Source: Fimenecus sp963590415 (GTDB taxonomy: Bacteria > Bacillota > Clostridia > Oscillospirales > Acutalibacteraceae). Taken from it: a stretch of DNA of 22,938 nt. The stretch spans positions 1-22,938 of the forward strand of contig CAVAPB010000027.1 in the NCBI GenBank assembly GCA_963590415.1. The letters run 5' to 3'. Position 1 is the first letter of the stretch. Every line of letters begins with the position of its first letter. A program made the position numbers and the translations under genes. Positions 15,601-22,842 of this stretch are shown in pieces. The notes beneath the pieces are model-generated. The model worked only from the letters and a program-made list of their open reading frames with translations, was not told where the DNA came from and did not search any database.

Positions 15601-16101
15601 GCCGAAAGAGGAACTGCCATGCACCGCTATATGGAGGTGTGCGACTTTAAGGCGGCAAGTGAAAATGCCGAAGCCGAGCGTGAACGCCTTGTTGCCGAAA
15701 AACTGCTCACACCCGAGCAGGCGCAGTCGCTTGATATGAAATTGCTCAAAGGCTTCTTTGAAAGCAGTCTTTATCGGCGCATAGAAAAATCCGACAGAGT
15801 ATTAAGGGAGCAGAAATTTACGGTATTTTTGCCGCTCTGTTTTGTGTCGGACACGGAAAACGCCGCATATAAAAATGAGAGAGTTCTTGTTCAGGGCGTA
15901 ATCGACTGTGCGTTTTTTGAGGACGGAAAGCTTGTTGTACTCGATTATAAAACCGACAGGGTGCAAAATACAGACGAGCTTGCCGAAAGGTACAGAAAAC
16001 AGCTTGAGGTCTATAAATTTGCCGCGGAGCAGACCTTTTCCGTTGAGGTTCGGGAGCTTGCGATTTATTCATTTTATCTCGGAGAAGAAAAATTTATCTG
16101 A
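12610..16101 (+). CDS. addA: ATP-dependent helicase/nuclease subunit A (AddA)
   Basis: AddA is the UvrD/Rep-type motor and nuclease subunit of the AddAB double-strand break resection complex. It has 1163 residues, typical for the family. Motifs in order: Q-motif LTDEQRAAV (6-14), Walker A AGSGKT (26-31), Walker B IDEYQDTN starting at 394, GDVKQSIYGFR just after, the helicase motif VHKSKGLEFP, a late ALYVAMTRAKERL, and the nuclease LVVLDYKTDR with Asp1112 and Lys1114. The ribosome binding site GAGGAGG lies inside the end of addB, and the ATG overlaps the addB stop by 8 bp, implying coupled translation and balanced subunit amounts. No strong terminator follows; a short GTTTTTTT/AAAAAAAC inverted repeat (16108-16124) lies just before the rpmE promoter. 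Confidence 0.97.
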   Translation: MAEVNLTDEQRAAVETDGSLIVSAAAGSGKTFVLVRRIINKILRKENPVSVDRLLIVTFTRAAANEMRQRLSVALEKEIEKEPHNKFLLRQQAMLPLAEICTMDQFFNSLVKENFHRLKITPDFRIIDSGEADILSTQALEEVLEEAYDGEQKNFERLLNVLGCDKDDKALSECIKTLNKYANSYPCPEKWLAEISERCTSKKKPQDTVFGEILLDMASEYCGYAIKQLEYAADLVKDNPDLEKLSALVSEELAQAQSVKQAADGKSWNDLYNLVHTLKFERLPRLPKDTDGLFEREYAKGLRDSAKEIITGLSECICADENDFASDCEILSDVVPELIKIVNAYRERYALKKAEINSLEFDDITHLALNLLVENGEYTNIAKELREKYDEILIDEYQDTNSTQDAIFSALSKDEKNLFVVGDVKQSIYGFRLAMPEIFLERIKNQKESSDPKKVFVGLDKNFRSRKEVLDGANYVFKRIMNSRTGNVVYDDEEALKAGADYPETDTPKIEMYVLDKGQIGKQNTSEVSFVADRVEELLVSGEVYDRKAEKMRRAEEKDICILLRKNKLGPSIVRELKKRGISSYFDNSEGFFKNTEVMVVLSLLSVIDNPLQDVPLLSVLMSPIFGFTADDVSQLRIAARKGSLYHAVRAFDSEKCRNFVAEYDEYKKLSSVLGVSELLRTVYDRTGYLSVVSAMSNGEMRKLNLMLLTEYAQSYEEYGRNGLPGFMRYIETMKKNGSDFKPAVSVSENANVVRIMSVHKSKGLEFPIVILADTASANSNNSGSLVVNQKTGIGLKICDKSAYRKYSTVQYEATKYIQSLDECSESLRALYVAMTRAKERLIITGTVGNLAKTAKDLSVYCFEEKIDSVATENNTGFLKYLLMCFFRHTGAGKLRYYADYKGGFDTDSGFALKFDVVTEYAEKDKNTDNNVCVRSARANPDTVAEIKERTSYEYEFMPLADFTTKMSASELNRAQNQAEFYITEKPSFAKDGKLTAAERGTAMHRYMEVCDFKAASENAEAERERLVAEKLLTPEQAQSLDMKLLKGFFESSLYRRIEKSDRVLREQKFTVFLPLCFVSDTENAAYKNERVLVQGVIDCAFFEDGKLVVLDYKTDRVQNTDELAERYRKQLEVYKFAAEQTFSVEVRELAIYSFYLGEEKFI

Positions 16102-16126
16102 TTTTGCGTTTTTTTCAAAAAAACAC

Positions 16127-16155
16127 TTGCTTTTTCGGGCGGTTTGTGTTAATAT
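16127..16155 (+). promoter_or_regulatory. Promoter of rpmE
   Basis: TTGCTT (16127-16132) and TAATAT (16150-16155) are 17 bp apart, with a TG one base before the -10 giving an extended -10. The leader runs about 45 bases to the rpmE start and contains AGAGGTGA. Confidence 0.7.
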
Positions 16156-16207
16156 TTTTTACGCTATGCATTAAGTACTTTAGGTATATCGAAAGAGGTG
16201 ACAGTTA

Positions 16208-16411
16208 ATGAAAGACGGAATTCATCCCGCATACAAGCCCACAACTGTAAGATGTGCTTGCGGCGCTACATTTGAAACTTCTTCAACTAAAGAAGATATT
16301 CGTGTTGATATTTGTTCAAATTGTCATCCGTTCTTTACAGGCAAGCAGAAGCTTGTTGATACAGGCGGACGAGTTGACAGATTCAATAAGAGATATAATC
16401 TTAACAAATAA
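16208..16411 (+). CDS. rpmE: 50S ribosomal protein L31 (zinc-binding type)
   Basis: This 67-residue protein of the large ribosomal subunit contributes to the bridge between subunits. The opening MKDGIHPAYKPTTVRCACGATF and the end VDRFNKRYN are diagnostic. It is the zinc-binding form, with Cys16-x-Cys18 and Cys36-x2-Cys39. Some bacteria also hold a zinc-independent paralogue (ykuP/ytiA type), which is not in this window. The gene has its own promoter and a hairpin terminator, so it is expressed independently of addAB. The ribosome binding site AGAGGTGA lies shortly upstream of the ATG. Confidence 0.98.
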   Translation: MKDGIHPAYKPTTVRCACGATFETSSTKEDIRVDICSNCHPFFTGKQKLVDTGGRVDRFNKRYNLNK

Positions 16412-16426
16412 GACTGATATCATTGG

Positions 16427-16454
16427 AAAGCGGTACTTAGTGTGCCGCTTTTTG
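16427..16454 (+). terminator. Rho-independent terminator of rpmE
   Basis: AAAGCGGTAC (16427-16436) pairs with GTGCCGCTTT (16442-16451) through ten base pairs including one G-U, with a 5-base loop and a T run after it. It lies 16 bases after the rpmE stop. No strong promoter was identified between it and the next gene, so some read-through is possible. Confidence 0.85.
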
Positions 16455-16488
16455 ATTTATCAATTTATTTAGGACGGGAGGTGTAAGA

Positions 16489-17109
16489 GTGCAGGAGTAT
16501 AAAACCGTACACCGTGAGGCGTATGATGAATTTACCGAAAAGCGTTCAAGGTTTATAGGATATGTCTGCCCCGTAAGGACTGTTGACGAGGCAAACGCCT
16601 TTATTTCAAAAATCAAGCAAAAGCACTGGGACGCAAAGCACAATGTTTACGCCTATGTCTTAAAGGATGGCAATGTTAAGCGCTATTCCGACGACGGTGA
16701 GCCGCAGGGAACGGCGGGCGTGCCCGTGCTTGATGTGCTCGAAAAAAGCGGAACGGTCGATGCTTGCGTTGTCGTAACAAGATACTTCGGCGGAATACTT
16801 TTGGGCGGCGGAGGCCTTGTCCGTGCTTATTCCCACGGGGCGAAAATTGCACTGGACGCCGGCGGAATCATAACAATGTCGCTTTGCGGTGAAATGAAAA
16901 TCGAGTGCGACTACACGCTTTACGGCAAAATAACCCCGATGATCTCGTCGCTCGGCGGCAAGATAACCGATACCGAATTTACCGATATGGTTACGGTGCT
17001 GTATACCGTACCCGAAAAGGACGAGCAGCGACTTTCCTCGGCGGTGTTTGAAGCGACCAACGGAAAAGTTATGCCGGAAAAGCTCGGAGAAAAATTTTTT
17101 GCGGTCTGA
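16489..17109 (+). CDS. YigZ/IMPACT family protein
   Basis: This 206-residue member of the UPF0029/YigZ family is related to the yeast and mammalian IMPACT proteins. Family signatures are clear: RYSDDGEPQGTAGVPVLDVL (65-84) and VTRYFGGILLGGGGLVRAYS (96-115). The first, larger domain spans about residues 1-120, followed by a smaller ferredoxin-like C-terminal domain (about 135-200). The biochemical role in bacteria is not firmly established; links to translation or ribosome-associated regulation come from the eukaryotic homologues only. The start is GTG at 16489, supported by GGGAGGTG seven bases upstream and by the family N-terminus EYKTVH. It lies between rpmE and dgt. Confidence 0.95.
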   Translation: MQEYKTVHREAYDEFTEKRSRFIGYVCPVRTVDEANAFISKIKQKHWDAKHNVYAYVLKDGNVKRYSDDGEPQGTAGVPVLDVLEKSGTVDACVVVTRYFGGILLGGGGLVRAYSHGAKIALDAGGIITMSLCGEMKIECDYTLYGKITPMISSLGGKITDTEFTDMVTVLYTVPEKDEQRLSSAVFEATNGKVMPEKLGEKFFAV

Positions 17110-17193
17110 TGAAAAATTTTGCGAAAAAACAGGGGAATTTGCAAATTTTATGCGTATAAAGTAACAGTGAGAATTTTTGAGAGGAGAAAAACC

Positions 17194-18189
17194 GTGTTAA
17201 TCAGGGAGCATACACAGCTTATCGAAAGGCAGACCTTAAGCGAGCATGCCGCTCTTTCCGAAAACACAAGGGGCAGGCTTGTACCGATTGAGGAATGTGA
17301 TATAAGAACCTGCTTTCAGCGCGACAGGGACAGGATAATTCATTCAAACTCTTTCAGGCGCTTAAAGCATAAAACTCAGGTATTTCTCTCTCCCGAGGGC
17401 GACCATTACAGAACTCGCCTTACCCATACCCTTGAGGTTTCGCAGATTGCAAGGACAATTTCAAGGGCGTTGCGCCTCAATGAGGATTTAACCGAGGCAA
17501 TAGCTCTCGGTCACGACCTCGGTCACACACCGTTCGGTCATGCGGGCGAGCGTGCGCTCAACGATGTTTTCCCCACGGGCTTTCGCCATTTTGAGCAGAG
17601 TCTGCGTGTTGTGGATAAGCTCGAAAAGAACGGAAACGGTCTTAATCTTACATATGAGGTCAGAGACGGCATTCTCTGCCATACAACCGGCAAGGAGGCT
17701 GACGCCCTGGAGGGCAGGATTGTCAAGCTTGCCGACAGAATTGCCTATATCAATCACGACATTGACGACGCCATAAGGGCGGGCGTTTTGTCGGAGAGCG
17801 ATATACCGAAGGATATTTCCGATATTTTGGGCGACAGCAAGTCCAAAAGGATAAACACCCTTGTTGTTTCCGCAATCGAAAACAGCTCGGACGATATACG
17901 GCTTGCCCCCGAAATCAAACAGCCGTTTGACGAGCTCCATAAATTTATGTTCAAAAATGTTTACACCAATGTCAAGTGCAAGGGTGAGGAGCATAAGGCG
18001 GAGGCACTTATTAAAAGTCTTTACGAATATTTTATCGAACATCCGGACGCTCTTCCCGAGCTTTACAAAAATGTTGTCGAGTCAGAGGGGCGTGAGCGTG
18101 CAGCGTGCGATTATATCGCAAGTATGTCCGACGGCTATGTTCTTAAAATCTATAACGAGCTTTTTATACCGGCTTCGTGGATGTATTAA
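17194..18189 (+). CDS. dgt: dGTPase-like HD-domain dNTP triphosphohydrolase
   Basis: This HD-domain hydrolase is expected to split dNTPs into deoxynucleoside and tripolyphosphate, acting on nucleotide pools in the cytoplasm. The metal ligands are visible: His78 in RLTHTLEV, His107-Asp108 in GHDLGHTPFGH and Asp181 in KLADRIAYINHDID. The Arg-rich RDRDRIIHSNSFRRLKHKTQVF (43-64) is typical. At 331 residues it belongs to the shorter dGTPase-like group found in many Gram-positive bacteria rather than the 505-residue E. coli Dgt. An in-frame ATG lies 75 bases upstream, but GTG at 17194 follows AGAGGAG with proper spacing and gives the usual N-terminus, so it is preferred. dnaG follows 32 bp after the stop, suggesting a dgt-dnaG-rpoD operon. 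Confidence 0.92.
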   Translation: MLIREHTQLIERQTLSEHAALSENTRGRLVPIEECDIRTCFQRDRDRIIHSNSFRRLKHKTQVFLSPEGDHYRTRLTHTLEVSQIARTISRALRLNEDLTEAIALGHDLGHTPFGHAGERALNDVFPTGFRHFEQSLRVVDKLEKNGNGLNLTYEVRDGILCHTTGKEADALEGRIVKLADRIAYINHDIDDAIRAGVLSESDIPKDISDILGDSKSKRINTLVVSAIENSSDDIRLAPEIKQPFDELHKFMFKNVYTNVKCKGEEHKAEALIKSLYEYFIEHPDALPELYKNVVESEGRERAACDYIASMSDGYVLKIYNELFIPASWMY

Positions 18190-18221
18190 ATTACAGAAAG
18201 TATTGAAAAGGAGTGATACAT

Positions 18222-19997
18222 ATGGCTTTCAGCGACGATTTCCTTTCGGAGCTCCGTCAGAGATGCGATATTGAAAGCATAGTTTCCTCCTATGTTTCCC
18301 TTAAAAGAAAGGGCAAGCTTCTCGGCGGGCTGTGTCCGTTCCACAACGAGAAGACGCCGTCGTTTTATGTCTATCCCGAAACGCAGTCCTACTATTGCTT
18401 CGGCTGCGGCAACGGCGGAGATGTCGTTACCTTTATTAAAAATATAGAAAATCTTGACTATGTCGAGGCGGTTAAATTCCTTTGCGACAAATGCGGAATG
18501 TCCTTGCCCGAGGATAACAACGACAACGGGCTCTCACGCCGCAGAATTAGGATGTATGAGGCTAACCGTGAGGCGGCAAGGTTTTATTATAAAATGCTCT
18601 TTTCCGAAAAGGGCATAATTGCAAGGGAGTATTGCAATTACCGTCAGCTCACCAAGGATACCGTCAAGAAGTTCGGCATAGGCTATGCGCCCGACGGGTG
18701 GACAGCTTTGCGTGATTATCTGCACGAAAAGGGCTTTTCGGACACTGAATTGTATGAGGCGAATTTGCTCGGCAAAAGTCAAAAGGGGACTTGTTACGAC
18801 AGGTTTGTAAACCGTCTTATGTTTCCGATTATAGATGTGCGGGGCAATGTAGTCGCCTTTTCCGGCAGACGGCTTAACGAGGCGGACAAGGCAAAGTATG
18901 TAAACTCTGCCGACACTCTTGTCTACAAAAAGGGCAGGGAGATATTTGCCCTTAACTATGCAAGAAAGACCGCTACCGACACGCTTATACTCTGCGAGGG
19001 CAATATCGATGTCGTAATGCTTCATCAGGCGGGCTTTACAAACGCTGTTGCGGCTCTCGGTACGGCTCTTACGCAGGAGCAGGCACAGGTTCTTTCCCGC
19101 TATGCGAGCGAAATACTGCTATGCTACGACTCGGACGAAGCGGGTCAAAAGGCTGTTGGGAAAGCACTCGGGATTTTTGCAAACACAACTTTGAGAACAA
19201 AGGTTATAAATATGAAGGGCGGAAAAGACCCTGACGAGATAATCAAGAAATACGGACCCGAGCGTTTTCGTATGCTTATTGAAAATGCGGCAAATGACAC
19301 CGAATACAACCTTATGCGGCAACGCGCAAAGTACAACATTTCAACCTCCGACGGTAAGGTGGGTTTTATGCAGGACGCCGCCAAGGTGCTGGCAAGGGTT
19401 ATAAGTCCCATAGAGGTCGATGTTTACGCTTCAAGGCTTGCCGACGAGCTTTCCATAAGAAAGGAAGCAATTTTAAGCGAGGTTGAAAAGAATAAAAAAG
19501 CTGCTTCGCGGGTCAAAAAGGCCGAGCAGATGAAAGAAATACAGAAATCACTTGATAATTCCAAGGATGTTATAAACAGAGTGAATGCACAAAGACGGGA
19601 TAATCTCCATGCGGCTGCTGCCGAAGAAACTTTGATAGCTTCGCTCATTAACAATCCCGGTTATTATAAACAACTTAAAAATGAGGTCTCGGAATCAGAC
19701 TTTGTCACGGATTTCAACCGAAAGGTCTTTTCTGTCATATGTGAAAGACTTTCCGAGGACAAGCCCGTTGATTTGTCGTTCCTGACCCCGTATTTTACCG
19801 ACGAAGAGATGTCTGCCGTTGCGAGAATCGCAACCTTGACGCAAAGCCTGAGCAACACCGAAGGCGAGTGTATGGATTGCATAGGGGTAATCAAAAAAGA
19901 AAAAAGCAAAGCGGCATATTCCAAGCCGTCGGAGCTGTCCAATGAAGATTTTCTTAATATTTTTAAGGATAGAACAAAATCTAATGATGATGTATAA
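18222..19997 (+). CDS. dnaG: DNA primase (DnaG)
   Basis: DnaG synthesises RNA primers for the lagging strand and for replication start. It has 591 residues, standard for the family. The N-terminal zinc-binding domain carries Cys38, His41, Cys59 and Cys62 in CPFHNEKTPSF and YYCFGCG. The catalytic core and TOPRIM domain show Glu259 in CEGNID, and Asp303 and Asp305 in YDSDEAG. The C-terminal part, about residues 440-591, would contact the replicative helicase and is less conserved. The ATG at 18222 follows AAAGGAG by about 8 bases; the in-frame GTG at 18213 overlaps that site and is rejected. It precedes rpoD by 15 bp, the classical macromolecular synthesis arrangement. Confidence 0.98.
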   Translation: MAFSDDFLSELRQRCDIESIVSSYVSLKRKGKLLGGLCPFHNEKTPSFYVYPETQSYYCFGCGNGGDVVTFIKNIENLDYVEAVKFLCDKCGMSLPEDNNDNGLSRRRIRMYEANREAARFYYKMLFSEKGIIAREYCNYRQLTKDTVKKFGIGYAPDGWTALRDYLHEKGFSDTELYEANLLGKSQKGTCYDRFVNRLMFPIIDVRGNVVAFSGRRLNEADKAKYVNSADTLVYKKGREIFALNYARKTATDTLILCEGNIDVVMLHQAGFTNAVAALGTALTQEQAQVLSRYASEILLCYDSDEAGQKAVGKALGIFANTTLRTKVINMKGGKDPDEIIKKYGPERFRMLIENAANDTEYNLMRQRAKYNISTSDGKVGFMQDAAKVLARVISPIEVDVYASRLADELSIRKEAILSEVEKNKKAASRVKKAEQMKEIQKSLDNSKDVINRVNAQRRDNLHAAAAEETLIASLINNPGYYKQLKNEVSESDFVTDFNRKVFSVICERLSEDKPVDLSFLTPYFTDEEMSAVARIATLTQSLSNTEGECMDCIGVIKKEKSKAAYSKPSELSNEDFLNIFKDRTKSNDDV

Positions 19998-20012
19998 AGT
20001 GAAGGAGACATT

Positions 20013-21107
20013 ATGGACAACACAACAGAAAAGAAAAATCCGATTGCCGAGCTTATTGAAAAGGGTAAGCTTGCAGGCAAGGTAACTACACAGGAAATCG
20101 ACGCCGCCATGATTGAGAGCGACCTCGATATGGAGGACCTCGAAAAGGTCTATGAAAACCTTGAAAACCTCAACATTGAGATAATCGATGACTTTGACCT
20201 TGAGCTTGATTCGGCTGATTTTGATGTTTCGCTCCCCAAAGGACAGGAGGCTGCGGAGAATGTCGATGTTGCGGCGGCAACGATTGACGACCCGGTAAAG
20301 GTATATCTTAAAGAAATCGGCCGTGTTCCGCTTCTCACACCCGAGGAGGAAATCGACCTTGCCATGAGGATTGCCGACGACGACACACAGGCTAAGCAGA
20401 GACTTGCCGAAGCAAACCTCCGTCTTGTCGTAAGTATCGCCAAAAGATATGTCGGCAGAGGTATGCAGTTCCTTGATTTGATTCAGGAGGGCAACCTCGG
20501 TCTTATCAAGGCTGTTGAGAAATTTGACTATACCAAGGGCTTTAAGTTTTCAACCTATGCAACCTGGTGGATAAGACAGGCTATCACAAGAGCCATTGCC
20601 GATCAGGCGAGAACTATCCGTATTCCCGTCCATATGGTTGAGACAATCAATAAGGTTAAAAAGACAAACAGCCAGCTTCTCCATCAGAACGGCAGAGATC
20701 CGAGCGCTGAGGAAATTGCCGAAGTGCTCAGTATGCCCGTTGAAAAAGTGAGGGAGATTCTTCGAGTTGCTCAGGAGCCTGTATCGCTTGAAACTCCGAT
20801 AGGCGAGGAGGAGGACAGCCACCTCGGCGACTTTATCCCCGACGACGATGCACTTGCACCTGCCGACGCCGCTTCAATGCTCCTTTTGAAGGAACAGCTT
20901 GAAGAGGTGCTCAATACCCTCACTGACAGAGAGGCTATGGTTTTAAGGCTCCGTTTCGGACTTGAGGACGGACATCCGAGAACTCTTGAAGAGGTCGGAA
21001 GCACGTTCGGCGTAACCAGAGAGCGTATCCGCCAGATTGAGGCAAAGGCTCTGCGTAAGCTCCGTCATCCGTCAAGAAGTAAAAAGCTCAAGGACTTCCT
21101 TGACTGA
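20013..21107 (+). CDS. rpoD: RNA polymerase primary sigma factor (RpoD/SigA)
   Basis: This housekeeping sigma factor recognises TTGACA/TATAAT promoters, which are also the type seen in this window. It has 364 residues, typical of Gram-positive SigA. Domains in order: a short region 1.1-like N-terminus (about 10-60) and an acidic stretch (60-92), region 1.2 starting DPVKVYLKEIG (93-103), region 2 with GRGMQFLDLIQEGNLGLIKAVEKFDY and the -10 melting segment FSTYATWWIRQAI (about 149-191), region 3, and region 4 with the helix-turn-helix TLEEVGSTFGVTRERIRQIEAKAL (about 324-347). The ribosome binding site GAAGGAG lies just before the ATG, 15 bp after dnaG. A bidirectional terminator follows, facing a convergent gene. 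Confidence 0.98.
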   Translation: MDNTTEKKNPIAELIEKGKLAGKVTTQEIDAAMIESDLDMEDLEKVYENLENLNIEIIDDFDLELDSADFDVSLPKGQEAAENVDVAAATIDDPVKVYLKEIGRVPLLTPEEEIDLAMRIADDDTQAKQRLAEANLRLVVSIAKRYVGRGMQFLDLIQEGNLGLIKAVEKFDYTKGFKFSTYATWWIRQAITRAIADQARTIRIPVHMVETINKVKKTNSQLLHQNGRDPSAEEIAEVLSMPVEKVREILRVAQEPVSLETPIGEEEDSHLGDFIPDDDALAPADAASMLLLKEQLEEVLNTLTDREAMVLRLRFGLEDGHPRTLEEVGSTFGVTRERIRQIEAKALRKLRHPSRSKKLKDFLD

Positions 21108-21119
21108 TAACAAAAATAC

Positions 21120-21158
21120 AGCGGCTCGGAAATCATTTCGGTTTCCAAGCCGCTTTTT
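21120..21158. terminator. Bidirectional terminator between rpoD and the convergent membrane gene
   Basis: AGCGGCTCGGAAA (21120-21132) pairs with TTTCCAAGCCGCT (21142-21154) with one mismatch. It is followed by TTTTT on the plus strand and by GTATTTTTG when read on the minus strand. It lies between the 3' ends of rpoD and the minus-strand gene, so it can stop transcription from both. Confidence 0.88.
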
Positions 21159-21171
21159 GTGTCTTGTTTTA

Positions 21172-22599
21172 TTATTTATCCTCGTAAATCAAGTCCTCTT
21201 CGTCCGTGCTCTTCGGCGAAACCTGATTTAATCGGATATCGTTTTCGAGCGATTTGACATTTTCGGTCGTGTTAACCTGCTCAACAACCGCAAGCATCAA
21301 AATAACAAGGAAAAGATACGGAAGCGGGCAGAAAATTCCCGGGTTTACAATAGACATCATTTCAAGCCCGATATATGATACAAGAACGGTAATGTTAAAA
21401 ATAGTTTTCTTTTTAAGAAGTATAACAAACCTTTCAAACAGCTGATTCGCATATGCCACTATTCCCACGATACCGAGGCTGCCCATAATCTGGAGCGGCT
21501 CGCAGTGATACCAGCAAAGCGCGAATTTAGCAGACGGATGAACATCTCTGTTGCCCATATACGCAAGACCTGTTCCGAATATCGGGTTGCTGTTGAAGTC
21601 CTTAAAGGCTCTTGCGAACAGCTCAAGTCTGACTTCCTTTTCCGCTCCCGATATTCCCATGATAAGGCGGTCAAAGGTTGCGCCGAAGAAACCGTAAAAG
21701 TCCTCAAAAAACAGGGCAACCGCAAGTATAATGCCAAAGCCTATCGAAATAAATGTCCAGCGATGACGCTTGTCAAGGCCGATGAGTATGCTCATTGTCA
21801 TCAAAAGCTCAATTCCGCCGAATACAAGACCGCCCCGTGAGCCTGCGAGTAAAATACAACAATAAAACAGCAACGCAAGAAAAATATACGACGGGTGCTT
21901 TATTGATTTGAAAGCGACAAACGGCATTGCCAGCATAAGAAATGTGGAAATGTTGTTTCGCCATTGCATATAGATAATGCCCTTTGTCTCCATAACCTCG
22001 GGGATATTCGTCAGGTAGAACTCAACAATCATATATACGGCGAAAAGCCCCATATAAATCATCGTGTCCGAAAGCTTTTCCTTTAACGAATATGTTCTTT
22101 CTGTGTTGAGGTATGTACATAAAAGCACATATATAATCAGCATACCGAAGCCGAGACCGAATACATAGTAAAAGGATACAAGACTGAAATAAGCTTCTTT
22201 TGAAATGAATCCGGCACCGCCGAGCGTAACGGCTGCCGAAACGAACAGCATTGACCTGAAAGCGCTTCCGAGGATGATTTTTCGCCTGTAATAAACAAAG
22301 TGGAAAATAAGCGCCGAAACAACGGGTACGGCAAACCAAAGCAGCTTTATAAACACATCGTATGAGTCATACAGCTTGATTACCGTCTCGCACAGCAGTA
22401 AAAAAGGCAGCGTTGTGGGCATGAGGTCGTCGCACACAACAAGCAGAAAGGATATTATAAGTATAAAGATAAGAACGCCGATAACCTCAATCTGAAAAAG
22501 AGTTATCAGGCAGGCTACAGCAAATATAATAAGCATGAACCTTTCAGTGTTGAAAAAATCACGCATTTTGCGTATTGCCGTGTTATCGTTTGAAAGCAT
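21172..22599 (-). CDS. O-antigen ligase/polymerase-like membrane protein (Wzy_C superfamily)
   Basis: This is a polytopic membrane protein (475 residues, about 11-12 hydrophobic segments) of the kind that polymerises or ligates lipid-linked glycans. Supporting features are LLAGSRGGLVFGG (about 251-262), which resembles the conserved SRxxxLG segment, the outer loop RLELFARAFKDFNSNPIFGTGLAYMGN (about 324-350), and CWYHCEPLQIMGSLGIVGIVAY (about 362-383) with the family's loop histidine. The C-terminal tail, about 35 residues, is charged and cytoplasmic-like. In a single-membrane bacterium the product would be capsule, exopolysaccharide or cell-wall glycan rather than lipopolysaccharide. The start at 22599 is preferred over the in-frame ATG at 22623 because AGAAGGG lies 8 bases before it. 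No glycosyltransferase genes adjoin it. Confidence 0.82.
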   Translation of the reverse strand: MLSNDNTAIRKMRDFFNTERFMLIIFAVACLITLFQIEVIGVLIFILIISFLLVVCDDLMPTTLPFLLLCETVIKLYDSYDVFIKLLWFAVPVVSALIFHFVYYRRKIILGSAFRSMLFVSAAVTLGGAGFISKEAYFSLVSFYYVFGLGFGMLIIYVLLCTYLNTERTYSLKEKLSDTMIYMGLFAVYMIVEFYLTNIPEVMETKGIIYMQWRNNISTFLMLAMPFVAFKSIKHPSYIFLALLFYCCILLAGSRGGLVFGGIELLMTMSILIGLDKRHRWTFISIGFGIILAVALFFEDFYGFFGATFDRLIMGISGAEKEVRLELFARAFKDFNSNPIFGTGLAYMGNRDVHPSAKFALCWYHCEPLQIMGSLGIVGIVAYANQLFERFVILLKKKTIFNITVLVSYIGLEMMSIVNPGIFCPLPYLFLVILMLAVVEQVNTTENVKSLENDIRLNQVSPKSTDEEDLIYEDK

Positions 22600-22638
22600 A
22601 AAAACTGCCCTTCTTAAATTCATTTATGTTATTTGTAT

Positions 22639-22667
22639 ATTATAATACTAAACAATGCAATTTTCAA
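22639..22667 (-). promoter_or_regulatory. Promoter of the O-antigen ligase-like gene
   Basis: Read on the minus strand, TTGAAA (22662-22667) is 17 bp from a consensus TATAAT (22639-22644). It lies 40 bp before the preferred start codon at 22599, leaving a leader of roughly 30 bases. Confidence 0.8.
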
Positions 22668-22751
22668 TACGCTTGCCAAAAATAGGCTTGCGGGGGAATT
22701 TACATATAATTTATGGGCGAATTTGCATATTTTTATGTAGTTAAACCAAAG

Positions 22752-22776
22752 AAAAAGCAAACGCCCGGAGGCGTTT
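22752..22776 (-). terminator. Small perfect hairpin with minus-strand T run
   Basis: AAACGCC (22759-22765) and GGCGTTT (22770-22776) form a perfect 7-bp stem around CGGA. On the minus strand it is followed by GCTTTTTC, as in a rho-independent terminator. It could insulate the two divergent promoters on either side. It is short, so confidence is modest. Confidence 0.45.
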
Positions 22777-22807
22777 ATAAAAAGCGGATATTTTTTGAAA
22801 ATAAGTG

Positions 22808-22836
22808 TTGACATTTGTCGCTCGTTTTGATATTAT
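22808..22836 (+). promoter_or_regulatory. Strong sigma-A promoter, probably of a ribosomal RNA operon
   Basis: A consensus TTGACA (22808-22813) is exactly 17 bp from TATTAT (22831-22836). The upstream 20 bases are A/T-rich (GGATATTTTTTGAAAATAAG), as in an UP element. The downstream sequence is not coding and resembles an rRNA leader, which supports this reading. Confidence 0.75.
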
Positions 22837-22842
22837 ATTTGA

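Noticed and set aside
16108..16124. GTTTTTTT-C-AAAAAAAC inverted repeat after addA as a terminator
   Set aside because: The stem is almost entirely A-T with a one-base centre, which cannot close a normal loop. It more likely acts as an A/T-rich element upstream of the rpmE promoter.
17136..17147. Perfect palindrome AATTTGCAAATT before dgt as an operator
   Set aside because: A 12-bp AT-rich palindrome in an AT-rich gap is plausible by chance, and no regulator or second copy supports a function. No matching promoter with proper spacing was found around it.
17119..17193. Upstream ATG for dgt adding 25 residues
   Set aside because: The added residues are not family-like, and no ribosome binding site precedes that ATG. 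GTG at 17194 follows AGAGGAG.
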